The notes: generated by a model from the letters alone, not told the origin. Numbered from the stretch's first letter, positions 40,426 to 49,890 are shown. The stretch is 64,000 nucleotides of DNA from Geopseudomonas sagittaria (GCF_900115715.1 NZ_FOXM01000013.1:1-64000); one strand, 5' to 3'. Numbers and translations: made by a program.

Positions 40426-41349
40426 ATGAGCGCACTGCTGCTGTATTTCGCCGACGAACGCGCCGCCGCCGAGCGTCTGGCCGCGACGGCCGGCCTGCCC
40501 TGCGCGGAGATCGAGCGCCACCGCTTCCCCGACGACGAGCTGCGCCTGCGCCTGCCGCTGGCGGCGGGCGAGGCGCTGGCCGACACCCTGGTGCTGTACC
40601 GCAGCCTCGACCGCCCCAACGAGAAGCTGGTCGAGCTGCTGCTGGTGGCCGGCGAGGCGCGCCGTCTCGGCGCCCGTCGCCTGCTGCTGGTGGCGCCGTA
40701 CCTGGCCTACATGCGCCAGGACATCGCCTTCCATCCCGGCGAGGTGGTCAGCCAGCAGGTGGTCGGCCGCTTCCTCGCCGAGCGCTTCGATGCGGTGCTC
40801 ACCGTTGATCCGCACCTGCACCGCATCGAAACGCTGGCCGAGGCGATTCCGCACGGCGCCGCCGTCAGCCTGTCCGGCGCGCCGCTGCTCGCCGAGCTGA
40901 TCGCCAGCAAGGTCGCCAACCCGCTGCTGATCGGTCCGGACGCTGAGTCGCGGCAGTGGATCGAGGCTGCCGCCGCCGGGCATGGCTTCGACTTCGGCGT
41001 GTGCAGCAAGGTGCGCCACGGCGACCGGCAGGTCGATATCGCCCTGCCCGCGCTGGCGGTGCAGGGCCGCGCGGTGGTGCTGCTCGACGACGTGGCCAGC
41101 TCCGGGCGCACCCTGGCGCGCGCCGCCGAGCTGCTGCTGGCCGCCGGCGCCGCCTCGGTGGATGCGGCGGTGACCCATGCGCTGTTCGCCGCCGATGCCC
41201 TGGAGATCATCCGCGCCGCCGGCGTGCGCGAGGTGTGGAGCAGCGACTGCATCGTCCATCCGAGCAACGCGGTCAGCGTGGCGCCGCTGCTGGCCGGCGC
41301 GTTGGCGCAACTGGGCGTCGGTACGGCAGGGGAAGGCAATCCCGACTGA
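40426..41349 (+). CDS. Ribose-phosphate pyrophosphokinase-like protein (archaeal-type)
   Basis: The 307-aa protein has the PRPP synthetase layout: RFPDDE (residues 33-38), YLAYMRQD (92-99), DPHLH (128-132) and the ribose-5-phosphate loop DDVASSGRT (221-229). The flexible loop reads CSKVRHGDR (193-201), closer to archaeal or class III enzymes than to bacterial housekeeping Prs with KRR. Pseudomonas carries a normal prs elsewhere, so this is a second, specialised copy. Linkage to NMP phosphorylase suggests it handles or replenishes ribose phosphates from nucleotide breakdown. Confidence 0.8.
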   Translation: MSALLLYFADERAAAERLAATAGLPCAEIERHRFPDDELRLRLPLAAGEALADTLVLYRSLDRPNEKLVELLLVAGEARRLGARRLLLVAPYLAYMRQDIAFHPGEVVSQQVVGRFLAERFDAVLTVDPHLHRIETLAEAIPHGAAVSLSGAPLLAELIASKVANPLLIGPDAESRQWIEAAAAGHGFDFGVCSKVRHGDRQVDIALPALAVQGRAVVLLDDVASSGRTLARAAELLLAAGAASVDAAVTHALFAADALEIIRAAGVREVWSSDCIVHPSNAVSVAPLLAGALAQLGVGTAGEGNPD

Positions 41350-41406
41350 CTTCCTCGGCGATGCTGCTGTTACAATCGACGCCTTACATCTCGCAGGAGT
41401 GTCCCG

Positions 41407-42018
41407 GTGCCCGTCGTCTTTGTCGCCGCCTCGAAGCTGCCAACCCCCTTTGGCGTGTTCACCATGCATGGCTTTCTCGATGAGGCCACCGGCAAGGAGC
41501 ACGTCGCCCTGACTCTGGGCGACGTCGCCAACGGCGAGCCGGTGCTCGGCCGCCTGCACTCCGAGTGCCTGACCGGCGACGCCCTGTTCAGCCTGCGCTG
41601 CGACTGCGGCGCCCAGCTGGAGGCCGCGCTGGCGGCCATCGCCGCCGAGGGCCGCGGCGTGCTGCTGTACCTGCGCCAGGAGGGCCGCGGCATCGGCCTG
41701 CTCAACAAGATCCGCGCCTACGAGCTGCAGGACGCCGGCGCCGACACCGTCGAGGCCAACGAGCGCCTGGGCTTCGGCGCCGACCAGCGCGACTACGCCA
41801 TGTGCCGGCCGATGCTCGACCACCTGGGCATCAGCGCCCTCAAGCTGATGACCAACAACCCGCGCAAGCTCAAGGCGCTGGAGACCTACGGCATCCGCCT
41901 GGCCGAGCGCGTGCCGCTGCACAGCGGCCTCAACCCGCACAACAAGCACTACCTGGCGACCAAGGCCGGCAAGCTCGGCCACCTGCTCGGCAGCCTGCAT
42001 CAGGGCGAGACGGAGTGA
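41407..42018 (+). CDS. ribA: GTP cyclohydrolase II
   Basis: RibA opens the GTP ring in the first step of riboflavin synthesis. The 203-aa protein has the zinc ligands Cys54, Cys65 and Cys67 ([17 protein letters not shown]) and the catalytic block [17 protein letters not shown] at 41407 is the start, with AGGAG 7 nt upstream and the conserved [15 protein letters not shown]. It supplies the activity missing from the RibB fusion. Its TGA overlaps the next start (GTGA). Confidence 0.97.
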   Translation: MPVVFVAASKLPTPFGVFTMHGFLDEATGKEHVALTLGDVANGEPVLGRLHSECLTGDALFSLRCDCGAQLEAALAAIAAEGRGVLLYLRQEGRGIGLLNKIRAYELQDAGADTVEANERLGFGADQRDYAMCRPMLDHLGISALKLMTNNPRKLKALETYGIRLAERVPLHSGLNPHNKHYLATKAGKLGHLLGSLHQGETE

Positions 42019-42437
42019 GCCAGGCCAGTGTGCAGCGGCCGCTGTTCGCCCGCCGCTGGTGGGGACTGCTGGCCGTGGCGCTGCTGCCGCTGGCCCTGCT
42101 CGGCGCCTTCGGCCCCGAGCGCGCGCCGCTGGCGGACAGCCTGGCCATGCCGCTGTTCATCGCCGCGCTGCTGAGCATGTTCGTCGGCTTGCCGCTGTTC
42201 CGCCGCTACAAGCATGCGCTGATCGCCTGCGGCCGCGCCCTCAACGGCGCGGACGAAGGCGCCGCCTGGGCCGAACTGGCGCTGGCGCAGCGTTACGGCC
42301 TGCTCGGCGCCCTGCTGCCGGCCTGGTTCGCCGCGCTCGGCCGGCTGGCCGACCTGCACGGCGTGCCGGTGCTGCTGCTGGTGTTCGCCAGCGTGCTGAT
42401 CGCCATCCTCTACCGACTGCCGCGCCAGCTGCGCTGA
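42015..42437 (+). CDS. Small membrane protein between ribA and btuF-like gene
   Basis: The 140-aa product starts at GTG 42015, overlapping the ribA stop, and ends at a TGA that overlaps the next start (TGATG). It has hydrophobic segments near residues 12-30, 42-60 and two near 90-135, with a basic C-terminus (YRLPRQLR). It is probably an inner-membrane protein with three or four helices. I recognise no family. Tight overlap on both sides argues that it is real. Confidence 0.65.
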   Translation: MSQASVQRPLFARRWWGLLAVALLPLALLGAFGPERAPLADSLAMPLFIAALLSMFVGLPLFRRYKHALIACGRALNGADEGAAWAELALAQRYGLLGALLPAWFAALGRLADLHGVPVLLLVFASVLIAILYRLPRQLR

Positions 42438-43246
42438 TGCGCCGCCTGCTGTTCGCCGTCCTGCTGCTCGCCAGCGCGCTGGTGCAGGCCGGGCAGGACG
42501 GCGCCCGGCGGGTGGTGGCGCTGGCGCCGTCGCTCAGCGAGATCATGGTCGAGCTGGGCGCCGCCGAGCGTCTGGTCGGCGTGCTCGACGGCGGCCCGCG
42601 GCCGCCGGCGCTGGCCCATCTGCCCTCCCTTGGCCGCCATGGCCAGCTCAGCATGGAAAGCCTGCTCAGCCTGCAACCGGACCTGATCCTGCTCTGGCCG
42701 GACAGCGTCGGCCCGGCGGTGCAGGTGCAGCTGCAGAGTCTCGGCATTCCGCTGATCGAGGCGCAGCCGCACAGCCTCAACGAACTGGCCGGCCAGCTGG
42801 CGGTGATCGGTGCCGCGGTCGGCCATGCCGAGGAGGGCGAGCGGCTGGCCGCGCGGATGCGCGCGGGCGTGCGCGAGCTGGCACTACGGCATGCGCGCGC
42901 CGAGCCGCTGACGGTGTTCTATCAGGTCTGGGAGCGGCCGATGTACACCCTCGGCGGACAGCAGATCATCAGTGACGCCTTGCGCCTGTGCGGCGCGCGC
43001 AACGTGTTCGGCGATCTCGCGCTGCCGGCGCCGCAGGTCAGCGTCGAGTCGGTGCTGGCCCGCGATCCGGCGGTGATCCTGGTCGGCGAACCGGGCCAGG
43101 CCGGCGCCTGGCAGGCCTGGCCGCAGCTGACCGCGGTGCGCCGCGGCCAGGTGTGGGAGGTGCCGGACGAGGGTATTGAGCGGCCTAGTTTCCAGATGCT
43201 CGCCGCTACGGCGAGGCTGTGCGAATTGCTGGCGCGGGCGCGCTGA
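42437..43246 (+). CDS. BtuF-like cobalamin-binding periplasmic protein
   Basis: The 269-aa protein has a signal peptide (about residues 1-18, VQA-G) and the helical-backbone binding-protein fold: RVVALAPSLSEIMVELGAAERLVGV, SLQPDLILLW and a C-terminal lobe with the RRGQVWEV strand. Such proteins deliver vitamin B12 to BtuCD. It faces btuB, which is convergent and under a cobalamin riboswitch. No btuC or btuD lies in the window. Confidence 0.82.
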   Translation: MRRLLFAVLLLASALVQAGQDGARRVVALAPSLSEIMVELGAAERLVGVLDGGPRPPALAHLPSLGRHGQLSMESLLSLQPDLILLWPDSVGPAVQVQLQSLGIPLIEAQPHSLNELAGQLAVIGAAVGHAEEGERLAARMRAGVRELALRHARAEPLTVFYQVWERPMYTLGGQQIISDALRLCGARNVFGDLALPAPQVSVESVLARDPAVILVGEPGQAGAWQAWPQLTAVRRGQVWEVPDEGIERPSFQMLAATARLCELLARAR

Positions 43247-43334
43247 GTGCCTACTGCGTGCAACTACATAAGGATTTTGCGAGCAGGCGGGCGAATTAGG
43301 GCTGGTGTTGGTCGTGGGTTTCCACTGCTCTGAA

Positions 43335-43361
43335 AAAACAGAAGGCCCCACAGGGGCCTTC
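43335..43361 (-). terminator. Terminator of btuB
   Basis: Arms GAAGGCCCC (43341-43349) and GGGGCCTTC (43353-43361) form a 9-bp stem. On the minus strand it is followed by TGTTTTTT. The plus strand lacks a T run, so it mainly serves btuB. Confidence 0.88.
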
Positions 43362-43380
43362 TCCAAGGGCAGACTGCCGC

Positions 43381-45264
43381 TTAAATTTTCGGCGTCCAGA
43401 CGAACCCTAGCAGCGCGGTACGGCCTGCCTGTCGGTAGGCATAGCGTGTGCCCTCGTGTTCGTACAGAGCTTGCTGGTAATCCTTGTCCATCAGGTTGTC
43501 GATCTTGGCCTCCAGTTTCAGCTCGGGGGTCGCCTGCCAGCTGCCGCGAAGGCCCAGCAGGCCGTAGCCAGCCAGTTCGTACTTGTTGTTCGGGTCGTCG
43601 TAGCTGCTGCTGACTGCCCGCCAAGTGGCACCCACGGCGAAGTCACCGAAGGTGCGGTCCAGATCAAGGCTGAGGGTGCGGCGCGCACGGCGGTTGAGGG
43701 TGTGGCCGCTGTCGCGGTCGCGCGGATCGACGAAGGCGACACCCAGCTGGCCCTGCCAGCCGAACAGCTCCTGTTGCAGTGCGGCCTCGAAGCCGTGGAT
43801 GCGCGCCTTGGCGATGTTCTGCGGGATGAAGTTCTGGTCGCTGGCGATCGCGTCCTCGATATCGGTGCGATACAGCGAGGCCTCCAGGCGGGTGGTCTCG
43901 GCCAGCTCGCTGCGCCACTGCAGCTCGTAGCTCTTCGAGTGCTCGGGCTTGAGGTTCGGGTTGCTGTAATCCGGGTAGTAGAGGTCGTTGAAGGTCGGCG
44001 CGCGGAAGCCTTCGCTGTAGGACAAGATCAGGTCGTTGGCGGCGTTCAGCGGCAGGGTCAGGGCGCCGCTCCAGGTGTTCTCGCTGCCGAACTGCTCGTT
44101 CTTGTCGTGGCGCAGGCCCAGTTCGGTGGAGAAGCTCTCGCCCTCGTAGCGGTGCTGGACGAAGGCGGCCTGGTTCCAGCGCTGCTGCTCCTCGAAGGCG
44201 GTGTTGCTGTTGAGCTGGTCCTCGTACCAGTCGGCACCCAGCAGCAGGCTGTGGCTGTCGCTCAGGGTCAGGGTGTTCAGCCAGTTCACCGAGTCGCGGT
44301 AGGTGTTGAACACGCCGCGCTCGTCGCTGAGCTTGTCCAGGCTTTCCTCGCGGTTCTCGCTGTGACCTACTTCCAGGCGGCTGCCCCATGTGTCGTTGAT
44401 CTGCGCGTCCAGATAGCTGGAGACGCTGCTGACGGTAAAGTCGCTGTACGGAGCCTGGCCGACCGACTCGAAGGTGGTCATGTCGAAGCGGCCGAAGGGG
44501 TTGTCGAATTCGGTGCGGCCGCGCTGGTCGAGCACGTTCACGCCGGCCTCGATGCTGTCGTTGAAGCTGTGGCTCAGGCTCAGGCTGAAGGCCTTGTTGC
44601 GGTAGGCGTCGTGGTCCTGGTCGGAGGCGTAGGAGGTGCCGGTGCGATCGATGCCGTCGGTCTCGTCGAGGCTGCCGGCCAGGCTGAAGCGGGTCTGCCC
44701 GTCGCCGCCGGAGAGGCCGGCGCTGCGCTGCCAGGTGTGGTTGCTGCCGTAGCTCGCGCGTACGAAGGGCTTGAGGCCTTCGCCGGCACTGCGGCGGGTG
44801 AAGATTTGCACCACGCCGCCGATGGCGTCGGCGCCGTAGACCGCCGAGCGCGGGCCGCGCAGCACCTCGATGCGTTCGATCTGATCGACGTTGATGTGCT
44901 GCAGGTTGCTGTCGCCGGAGCTGGCCGAGCCGATGCGCATGCCGTCGACCAGGACCAGGCTCTGTGCCGACTTGGTGCCGCGAATGTACAGGCTGGCCAG
45001 GCTGCCGCTGCCGTTGTCTGTCACTTGCACGCCGGGCACCCTCCTTAGCAGTTCGACCACCGAGGTCGGCTGCAGACGCTCAATATCGGCGCGCGAGAAT
45101 ACGCTAGTGGCTGTAGTGGCTTGTGCACGAGGCTCGGCCTGACGGCCGGAGGTGATCACCAGCGCCGGTACCTTGAGTTGCTCTTCAAGGCTGCCGGGCT
45201 GTTCGACAGCCAGCAGGCTGGCAGGGAGAACGCTGACGGCCAGCGCCAGACGGGAAAACTTCAT
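43381..45264 (-). CDS. btuB: TonB-dependent vitamin B12 receptor
   Basis: BtuB is the outer-membrane receptor for cobalamins, energised by TonB. The 627-aa precursor has a signal peptide (about residues 1-19), a TonB-box region near LVITSGRQ (about 34-41), a plug domain (LLRRVPGVQVTDNGSGSLAS, SAVYGADAIGGVVQIFT) and a 22-strand barrel ending GFVWTPKI. The ATG at 45264 is chosen for the normal signal peptide. The frame continues upstream through the riboswitch but is not coding. Control by the riboswitch below supports the substrate. Confidence 0.93.
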   Translation of the reverse strand: MKFSRLALAVSVLPASLLAVEQPGSLEEQLKVPALVITSGRQAEPRAQATTATSVFSRADIERLQPTSVVELLRRVPGVQVTDNGSGSLASLYIRGTKSAQSLVLVDGMRIGSASSGDSNLQHINVDQIERIEVLRGPRSAVYGADAIGGVVQIFTRRSAGEGLKPFVRASYGSNHTWQRSAGLSGGDGQTRFSLAGSLDETDGIDRTGTSYASDQDHDAYRNKAFSLSLSHSFNDSIEAGVNVLDQRGRTEFDNPFGRFDMTTFESVGQAPYSDFTVSSVSSYLDAQINDTWGSRLEVGHSENREESLDKLSDERGVFNTYRDSVNWLNTLTLSDSHSLLLGADWYEDQLNSNTAFEEQQRWNQAAFVQHRYEGESFSTELGLRHDKNEQFGSENTWSGALTLPLNAANDLILSYSEGFRAPTFNDLYYPDYSNPNLKPEHSKSYELQWRSELAETTRLEASLYRTDIEDAIASDQNFIPQNIAKARIHGFEAALQQELFGWQGQLGVAFVDPRDRDSGHTLNRRARRTLSLDLDRTFGDFAVGATWRAVSSSYDDPNNKYELAGYGLLGLRGSWQATPELKLEAKIDNLMDKDYQQALYEHEGTRYAYRQAGRTALLGFVWTPKI

Positions 45265-45379
45265 CAGGAAATCCTCAAAAGTGATGGGCAGACTTTCGAG
45301 GAGGGCAGGAACCAGCGACGCGCCCGCGCGGCGGGGCGTGACTGACGGTGCGGCCCTCCGCAACACCTGTCGAATCCGT

Positions 45380-45560
45380 CGGGGCCGGTCTCCGGGCTGT
45401 CGACGCGCACCGCGCTCGCCTTCCCATGCGCGAGGCACAGTGGCGGTTGAGCGGGCGGCGATCCGTGGGATCGCGGTCGATTACCGTTGCGGGGGCAGCG
45501 CCGGGATTGTCCGCAGACGCACCGGCTTCCCGTTTAATGCCGGCCAATGCCGGCACACCC
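45380..45560 (-). promoter_or_regulatory. Cobalamin riboswitch upstream of btuB
   Basis: Read on the minus strand, the conserved blocks occur in order: GGGAAGCCGGTG, AATCCCGGCGCTGCCCCCGC followed by AACGGTAA, the B12 box GCCACTG (45444-45438), GGGAAGGCGAGC and AGCCCGGAGACCGGCC. These are diagnostic for adenosylcobalamin-type switches. About 115 nt separate its 3' end from the btuB start codon. The outer limits are approximate. Confidence 0.95.
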
Positions 45561-45570
45561 TGACGAAAAG

Positions 45571-45600
45571 TAAAACGCCGCGCACCTTAGTGCGCGGCGT
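45571..45600 (-). terminator. Terminator of dxs
   Basis: Arms ACGCCGCGCAC (45575-45585) and GTGCGCGGCGT (45590-45600) form a perfect 11-bp stem with a 4-nt loop. On the minus strand the run TTTTACTTTT follows. It ends dxs 20 nt after its stop codon and lies just before the cobalamin riboswitch. Confidence 0.88.
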
Positions 45601-45619
45601 CATGGAACTCAAGCGGCTT

Positions 45620-47530
45620 TCAGACGACTTGAGTTGAATCTTTCTCAAGCAGCGCCAGGCGCTGACGCACCGCGGCTTCGATGCCGGCGGCGTCGAGGCC
45701 GCATTCGGCGAGCATCTCGCTCGGCTTGGCGTGCTCGACGTAGTAGTCGGGTAGGCCGAGGTGCAGCAGCGGCTTGACGATGGCCTCGGCGGCGAGGAAT
45801 TCGCCGACCGCCGAGCCGGCGCCGCCCATCACGGTGTTCTCCTCGATGGTCACCAGCAGCTCGTGGTGGCTGGCCAGCTGGCGCACCAGGGACTCGTCCA
45901 GCGGCTTGACGAAGCGCATGTCGACCACTGTGGCGTCGAGCCGCTCGGCGACCTGCAGGGCTTCGGCCAGCTGCACGCCGAACACCAGCAGGGCGACCCG
46001 CTGGCCCTGGCGACGCACCACACCCTTGCCGATTTCCACCGTCTGCAGCGCCGGGTCGATCGCTGCGTTGGGGCCGCTGCCGCGCGGGTAGCGCACCGCC
46101 GCCGGGCCGCGGTGGTGGTAGCCGGTGGAGAGCAGCAGGCGCAGCTCGTTCTCGTCGCTCGGGGTCATCACCAGCATGCCGGGGATGCAGCGCAGGAAGG
46201 AGATGTCGAAGCTGCCGGCGTGGGTCGGGCCGTCCTCGCCGACCAGGCCGGCGCGGTCGATGGCGAACAAGACGTCGAGGTCCTGCACCGCCACGTCGTG
46301 GATCAGCTGGTCGTAGGCGCGCTGCAGGAAGGTCGAATAGATCGCCACCACCGGTTTGGCGCCCTCGCAGGCCAGGCCGGCGGCGAGGGTCACCGCGTGC
46401 TGCTCGGCGATGGCGACGTCGAAGTAGCGCTCCGGGAAGCGCTCGGCAAAGGCCACCAGATCGGAGCCTTCCTTCATCGCCGGGGTGATGCCGATCAGCC
46501 GTTCATCGCGCGCGGCCATGTCGCACAGCCACTGGCCGAATACCGCCGAGTACTTCGGCCCTGCGGCCTTCTTGGGCGCCTGTTCGCTGCCCGGCTCGAG
46601 CTTGCTGATGGCGTGGTAGCCGATCGGATCGGCCTCGGCCGGCGCGAAGCCCTTGCCCTTCTTGGTGACGATGTGCAGGAACTGCGGGCCCTTGAGCTCG
46701 CGCATCTTGCGCAGGGTGGCGACCAGGGTCGGCAGGTCGTGGCCGTCGATCGGGCCGATGTAGTTCCAGCCCAGCTCCTCGAACAGGGTGCCGGGCACCA
46801 GCATGCCCTTGGCGTGTTCCTCGGTGCGCCGGGCGATTTCCCAGGCGCCGGGGATGCGCGAGAGGATCTTCTTGCTGCCCTCGCGCATGCTGGCGTAGGT
46901 GCGGCTGGAGAGGATCTTGGCCAGGTAGTTGGACAGGCCGCCGACGTTCTTGGAGATCGACATGTCGTTGTCGTTGAGCACCACCAGCATGTCGGCGTTG
47001 GTTTCCGAGGCGTGGTTGAGCGCCTCGAAGGCCATGCCGGCGGTCAGTGCGCCGTCGCCGATCACCGCCACGGTGCGCCGCTCGTTGCCCTGCAGGCGGT
47101 TGGCCAGCGCCATGCCCAGCGCGGCGCTGATCGAGGTGCTCGAGTGGCCGACGCCGAAGGTGTCGTACTCGCTCTCCGCGCGGCGCGGGAAGGCGGCCAG
47201 GCCGTCCTTCTGGCGCAGGCTGGCCATGCGCTCGCGGCGCCCGGTGAGGATCTTGTGCGGGTAGGCCTGGTGGCCGACGTCCCACACCAGACGGTCGCGG
47301 GGCGTGTCGTAGACGTGGTGCAGGGCGATGGTCAGTTCGACCACGCCGAGACCGGCGCCGAAATGCCCACCGGTGCGTGCCACGGTGTAGAGCATGTACT
47401 GGCGCAGCTCGTCGGCCAGGGTCTCCAGCTCGCCTTCGCTGAGGGTGCGCAGCGCGGCGGGGCTGTCGATGCGGTCGAGCAGGGGCGTGTCGGGCCGCTG
47501 GCGGGGAAACTCGTGCAGCGTCTTGGGCAT
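45620..47530 (-). CDS. dxs: 1-deoxy-D-xylulose-5-phosphate synthase
   Basis: Dxs condenses pyruvate and glyceraldehyde 3-phosphate with thiamine pyrophosphate, opening the MEP isoprenoid pathway. The 636-aa protein has the N-terminal cofactor region ([34 protein letters not shown]), the central domain with [15 protein letters not shown], and a C-terminal transketolase domain. Start ATG 47530 gives [13 protein letters not shown]. It lies downstream of ispA and xseB on the same strand, with a gap of about 270 nt holding repeat hairpins. Confidence 0.97.
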   Translation of the reverse strand: MPKTLHEFPRQRPDTPLLDRIDSPAALRTLSEGELETLADELRQYMLYTVARTGGHFGAGLGVVELTIALHHVYDTPRDRLVWDVGHQAYPHKILTGRRERMASLRQKDGLAAFPRRAESEYDTFGVGHSSTSISAALGMALANRLQGNERRTVAVIGDGALTAGMAFEALNHASETNADMLVVLNDNDMSISKNVGGLSNYLAKILSSRTYASMREGSKKILSRIPGAWEIARRTEEHAKGMLVPGTLFEELGWNYIGPIDGHDLPTLVATLRKMRELKGPQFLHIVTKKGKGFAPAEADPIGYHAISKLEPGSEQAPKKAAGPKYSAVFGQWLCDMAARDERLIGITPAMKEGSDLVAFAERFPERYFDVAIAEQHAVTLAAGLACEGAKPVVAIYSTFLQRAYDQLIHDVAVQDLDVLFAIDRAGLVGEDGPTHAGSFDISFLRCIPGMLVMTPSDENELRLLLSTGYHHRGPAAVRYPRGSGPNAAIDPALQTVEIGKGVVRRQGQRVALLVFGVQLAEALQVAERLDATVVDMRFVKPLDESLVRQLASHHELLVTIEENTVMGGAGSAVGEFLAAEAIVKPLLHLGLPDYYVEHAKPSEMLAECGLDAAGIEAAVRQRLALLEKDSTQVV

Positions 47531-47638
47531 CGGACGGGTTCGGCAGTCGGACAAAAGATGCGGGAGTTTACCCGAAGCAGCGCGGCCTGCCCAAGCCGGG
47601 CGAAGGTCGAGAGACAAGGGGCGGTGTGCTGCCTTGCC

Positions 47639-47664
47639 CCCCTCTCCCGGTTCCGGGAGAGGGG
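47639..47664. repeat. REP-like palindrome, copy between ispA and dxs
   Basis: CCCCTCTCCCGG/CCGGGAGAGGGG is a perfect 12-bp inverted repeat around TT. It is followed by the GC-rich run CCGGGGGTGAGGGC, which pairs in part with CCCTCACCCC at 47699-47708. This is the form of dispersed intergenic palindromes common in Pseudomonas and Xanthomonas. Confidence 0.7.
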
Positions 47665-47760
47665 CCGGGGGTGAGGGCGAGCAGCCGTGACGCTTCCACC
47701 CTCACCCCAATCCTCGGCTTGAGCCTGCTGCGTCGCCCTACCTCCTGCATCCCTGCAGTC

Positions 47761-47780
47761 GTCTCCCGCCAGCGGGAGAC
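47761..47780. repeat. REP-like palindrome, second copy before dxs
   Basis: GTCTCCCGC/GCGGGAGAC is a perfect 9-bp inverted repeat with CA between, 18 nt from the end of ispA. It shares the CTCCCG core with the other copies. Together the two hairpins fill the 47531-47798 gap, which holds no gene. Confidence 0.65.
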
Positions 47781-47798
47781 GGGGCTGCCTGCTGCCGC

Positions 47799-48689
47799 TC
47801 AGTGACTGCGCGCGACGATGTAGCGGGCCAGCTCGCGCAGGGCGTCGGCGCGCGAGTCGAAGGGGGCGAGGGCGGCCAGCGCCTGGTCGCGCAGCTCGCC
47901 GGCATAGGTCTTGGCCGCATCGAGGCCGAGCAGGGCCGGGTAGGTCGGCTTGTCGTGGGCCTGGTCCTTGCCCTGGGTCTTGCCGAGGGTGGCGGTGTCG
48001 CTTTCCACGTCGAGGATGTCGTCCTGCACCTGGAAGGCCAGGCCGATGGCGCGGGCGTAATCCTGCAGCGCCTGCAGGCTGGCGGCATCGCTGTGGCCGC
48101 TGGCCAGGGCGCCGAGACGCACGCTGGCCTCGATCAGCGCGCCGGTCTTGTGGCGGTGCATGGTTTCCAGCGCGGCCTGGTCGAGCCTGTGGCCGACCGA
48201 GCCGAGGTCGATGGCCTGGCCACCGGCCATGCCGGCCGGACCGGCGGCGTGGGCCAGGCTGGCGAGCATGCGCAGGCGGGTGTCGGCGTCCACCGGCGAC
48301 AGGCTGGCGTCGCACAGCACCTCGAAGGCCAGCGCCTGCAGGGCGTCGCCGGCGAGGATCGCGCAGGCCTCGTCGAAGGCGATATGGGTGGTCGGCTGGC
48401 CGCGGCGCAGGTCGTCGTCGTCCATCGCCGGCAGGTCGTCGTGGACCAGCGAGTAGGCGTGGATCAGCTCCACCGCGCAGGCGGCGCCGTTGGCCTGCTC
48501 GGCCGCGCCGCCGAGGGCCTCGCAGGCGGCGTAGGCGAGCAGCGGGCGCACGCGCTTGCCGCCGTTGATCACGCTGTAGCGCATCGCCTGGTAGAGGCGG
48601 GCGAGTTCTGGCTGCGGGGCGACGAACAGGGCGTCGAGGGCGGCATCGACACGCGCCTGGCAGCGGGCCTGGTACTGCTGGAGACTCAT
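47799..48689 (-). CDS. ispA: Farnesyl diphosphate synthase (IspA)
   Basis: IspA builds farnesyl diphosphate from isopentenyl and dimethylallyl diphosphates for ubiquinone, undecaprenyl phosphate and other isoprenoids. The 296-aa protein has the first Asp-rich motif ([10 protein letters not shown] near residues 84-93) and the second DDILD near 225. Start ATG 48689 overlaps the xseB stop by 4 nt, so the two are coupled. With dxs it forms the usual xseB-ispA-dxs cluster. Confidence 0.95.
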   Translation of the reverse strand: MSLQQYQARCQARVDAALDALFVAPQPELARLYQAMRYSVINGGKRVRPLLAYAACEALGGAAEQANGAACAVELIHAYSLVHDDLPAMDDDDLRRGQPTTHIAFDEACAILAGDALQALAFEVLCDASLSPVDADTRLRMLASLAHAAGPAGMAGGQAIDLGSVGHRLDQAALETMHRHKTGALIEASVRLGALASGHSDAASLQALQDYARAIGLAFQVQDDILDVESDTATLGKTQGKDQAHDKPTYPALLGLDAAKTYAGELRDQALAALAPFDSRADALRELARYIVARSH

Positions 48690-48925
48690 TGCGCCTCGCC
48701 CTCCGCGTCGAAGGGCGCGGTCTCGCCGCTCTGGCCGAGGAGGATCTGCACCTTCTGTTCGGCCTGGCTGAGCGCGCCCTGGCATTCGCGGGTCAGGCGG
48801 ATGCCTTGCTCGAAGGCGGCCAGCGAGTCCTCGAGGGACAGCTCACCACTTTCCAGGCGCTCGACCAGCGTCTGCAGTTCGGTCAGCGACTGTTCGAAAT
48901 CGGGGGTGGCTTTCTTGCGGGCCAT
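48686..48925 (-). CDS. xseB: Exodeoxyribonuclease VII small subunit
   Basis: XseB joins XseA to form exonuclease VII, which digests single-stranded DNA from both ends. The 79-aa helical protein shows [26 protein letters not shown], the family core. It is the first gene of the xseB-ispA-dxs operon. The xseA gene is not in the window. Confidence 0.95.
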   Translation of the reverse strand: MARKKATPDFEQSLTELQTLVERLESGELSLEDSLAAFEQGIRLTRECQGALSQAEQKVQILLGQSGETAPFDAEGEAQ

Positions 48926-49044
48926 GGCGGCAGTCTCGGGCGGCGGAAAACGGGCGCGACACTAGCAGAGCCGCGGCCGGCGGGCAAACGGCGGGCGGCT
49001 CGAGCCAAGGCAATCGCGCCATGTTCAGACCGACACCGAATGCG

Positions 49045-49068
49045 CCCTCTCCCGCTGGCGGGAGAGGG
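49045..49068. repeat. REP-like palindrome upstream of xseB
   Basis: CCCTCTCCCGC/GCGGGAGAGGG is a perfect 11-bp inverted repeat with TG between, in the intergenic gap 48926-49119. It is close in sequence to the copy at 47639. Confidence 0.7.
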
Positions 49069-49119
49069 GAGACAGGCGCCGCGCCTGCCGTGCTCAGGCG
49101 ATCGCGCCGGGCAAGCGGC

Positions 49120-49890
49120 TCAGCGCCCGTAGGTCGCCCAGAAGTAGTACAGGGTCATGCCGCTGCCCACGGCGATCACCAGGACGCGCAACCAGCGCGC
49201 GGGCAGGCGCTGGCCGAGCGCGCCGCCGACATAGCCGCCGAAGGTGGCGCCGGCCAGCAGGATCAGCAGCTCGCTCCAGCTGACCCGCCCGGCGATGATG
49301 AAGGTGAGGCTGGCGACGCTGTAGATCACCGCGGAAATCAGGTTCTTCAGCGCATTGGCGCGCGCCAGGGCATGGCCCTCGATGGCGAAGGCGGCCAGCT
49401 GCAGGATGCCCATGCCGGCGCCGAAGTAGCCGCCGTACACCGACACCAGCGAGTGGGCGCCGAGCGACAGCGGGCCGTGCGGCGGTACGGCCGTCGCCTC
49501 GCGGCGGCGCGCGGCGAGCAGGCGGCTGAGCCACGGGCTGGCGGCGAACAGCGCGGTGGCGGCCAGCAGCAGCCAGGGGATCAGCACGCGGAACACCTCG
49601 TCGCCACCGGCCAGCAGCAGCAGGCCACCGCCCAGGCCGCCGGCCAGACCGGCCGCCAGCAGCGGCAGCAGGTAGGGGCCGAGCGGGCGCAGCGAGCTGC
49701 GTGCGGCCCAGGCGCCGGCGATGCTGGCCGGCCACAGGGCCACCGCGTTGGTGGCGTTGGCGGTGACCGGCGGCAGGCCGGTGGCCAGCAGCGCCGGGAA
49801 GGAGAAGAAGGTGCCGCCGCCGGCCAGGGCGTTCATGCCGCCGGCGGCGAAGCCGGCGAGCAGCAGCAGGAGCAGGTCGCTGAAGGGCAT
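49120..49890 (-). CDS. TSUP-family (TauE/SafE) membrane permease
   Basis: The 256-aa protein has about eight hydrophobic helices in two similar halves, with the family motif GGGTFFSFPALLA near residue 24 and a related GAGMGILQL in the second half. TSUP members export sulfite, sulfoacetate or related organosulfur anions. The substrate here cannot be read from the sequence. It stands alone between xseB and a GGDEF-EAL gene on the same strand. Confidence 0.85.
   Translation of the reverse strand: MPFSDLLLLLLAGFAAGGMNALAGGGTFFSFPALLATGLPPVTANATNAVALWPASIAGAWAARSSLRPLGPYLLPLLAAGLAGGLGGGLLLLAGGDEVFRVLIPWLLLAATALFAASPWLSRLLAARRREATAVPPHGPLSLGAHSLVSVYGGYFGAGMGILQLAAFAIEGHALARANALKNLISAVIYSVASLTFIIAGRVSWSELLILLAGATFGGYVGGALGQRLPARWLRVLVIAVGSGMTLYYFWATYGR

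Noticed and set aside
45600-45640. Promoter TTGAGT-17-TAAGGT on the minus strand for btuB
   Set aside because: The -10 matches consensus at only three positions and lies within the dxs terminator loop. The true btuB promoter remains unassigned.
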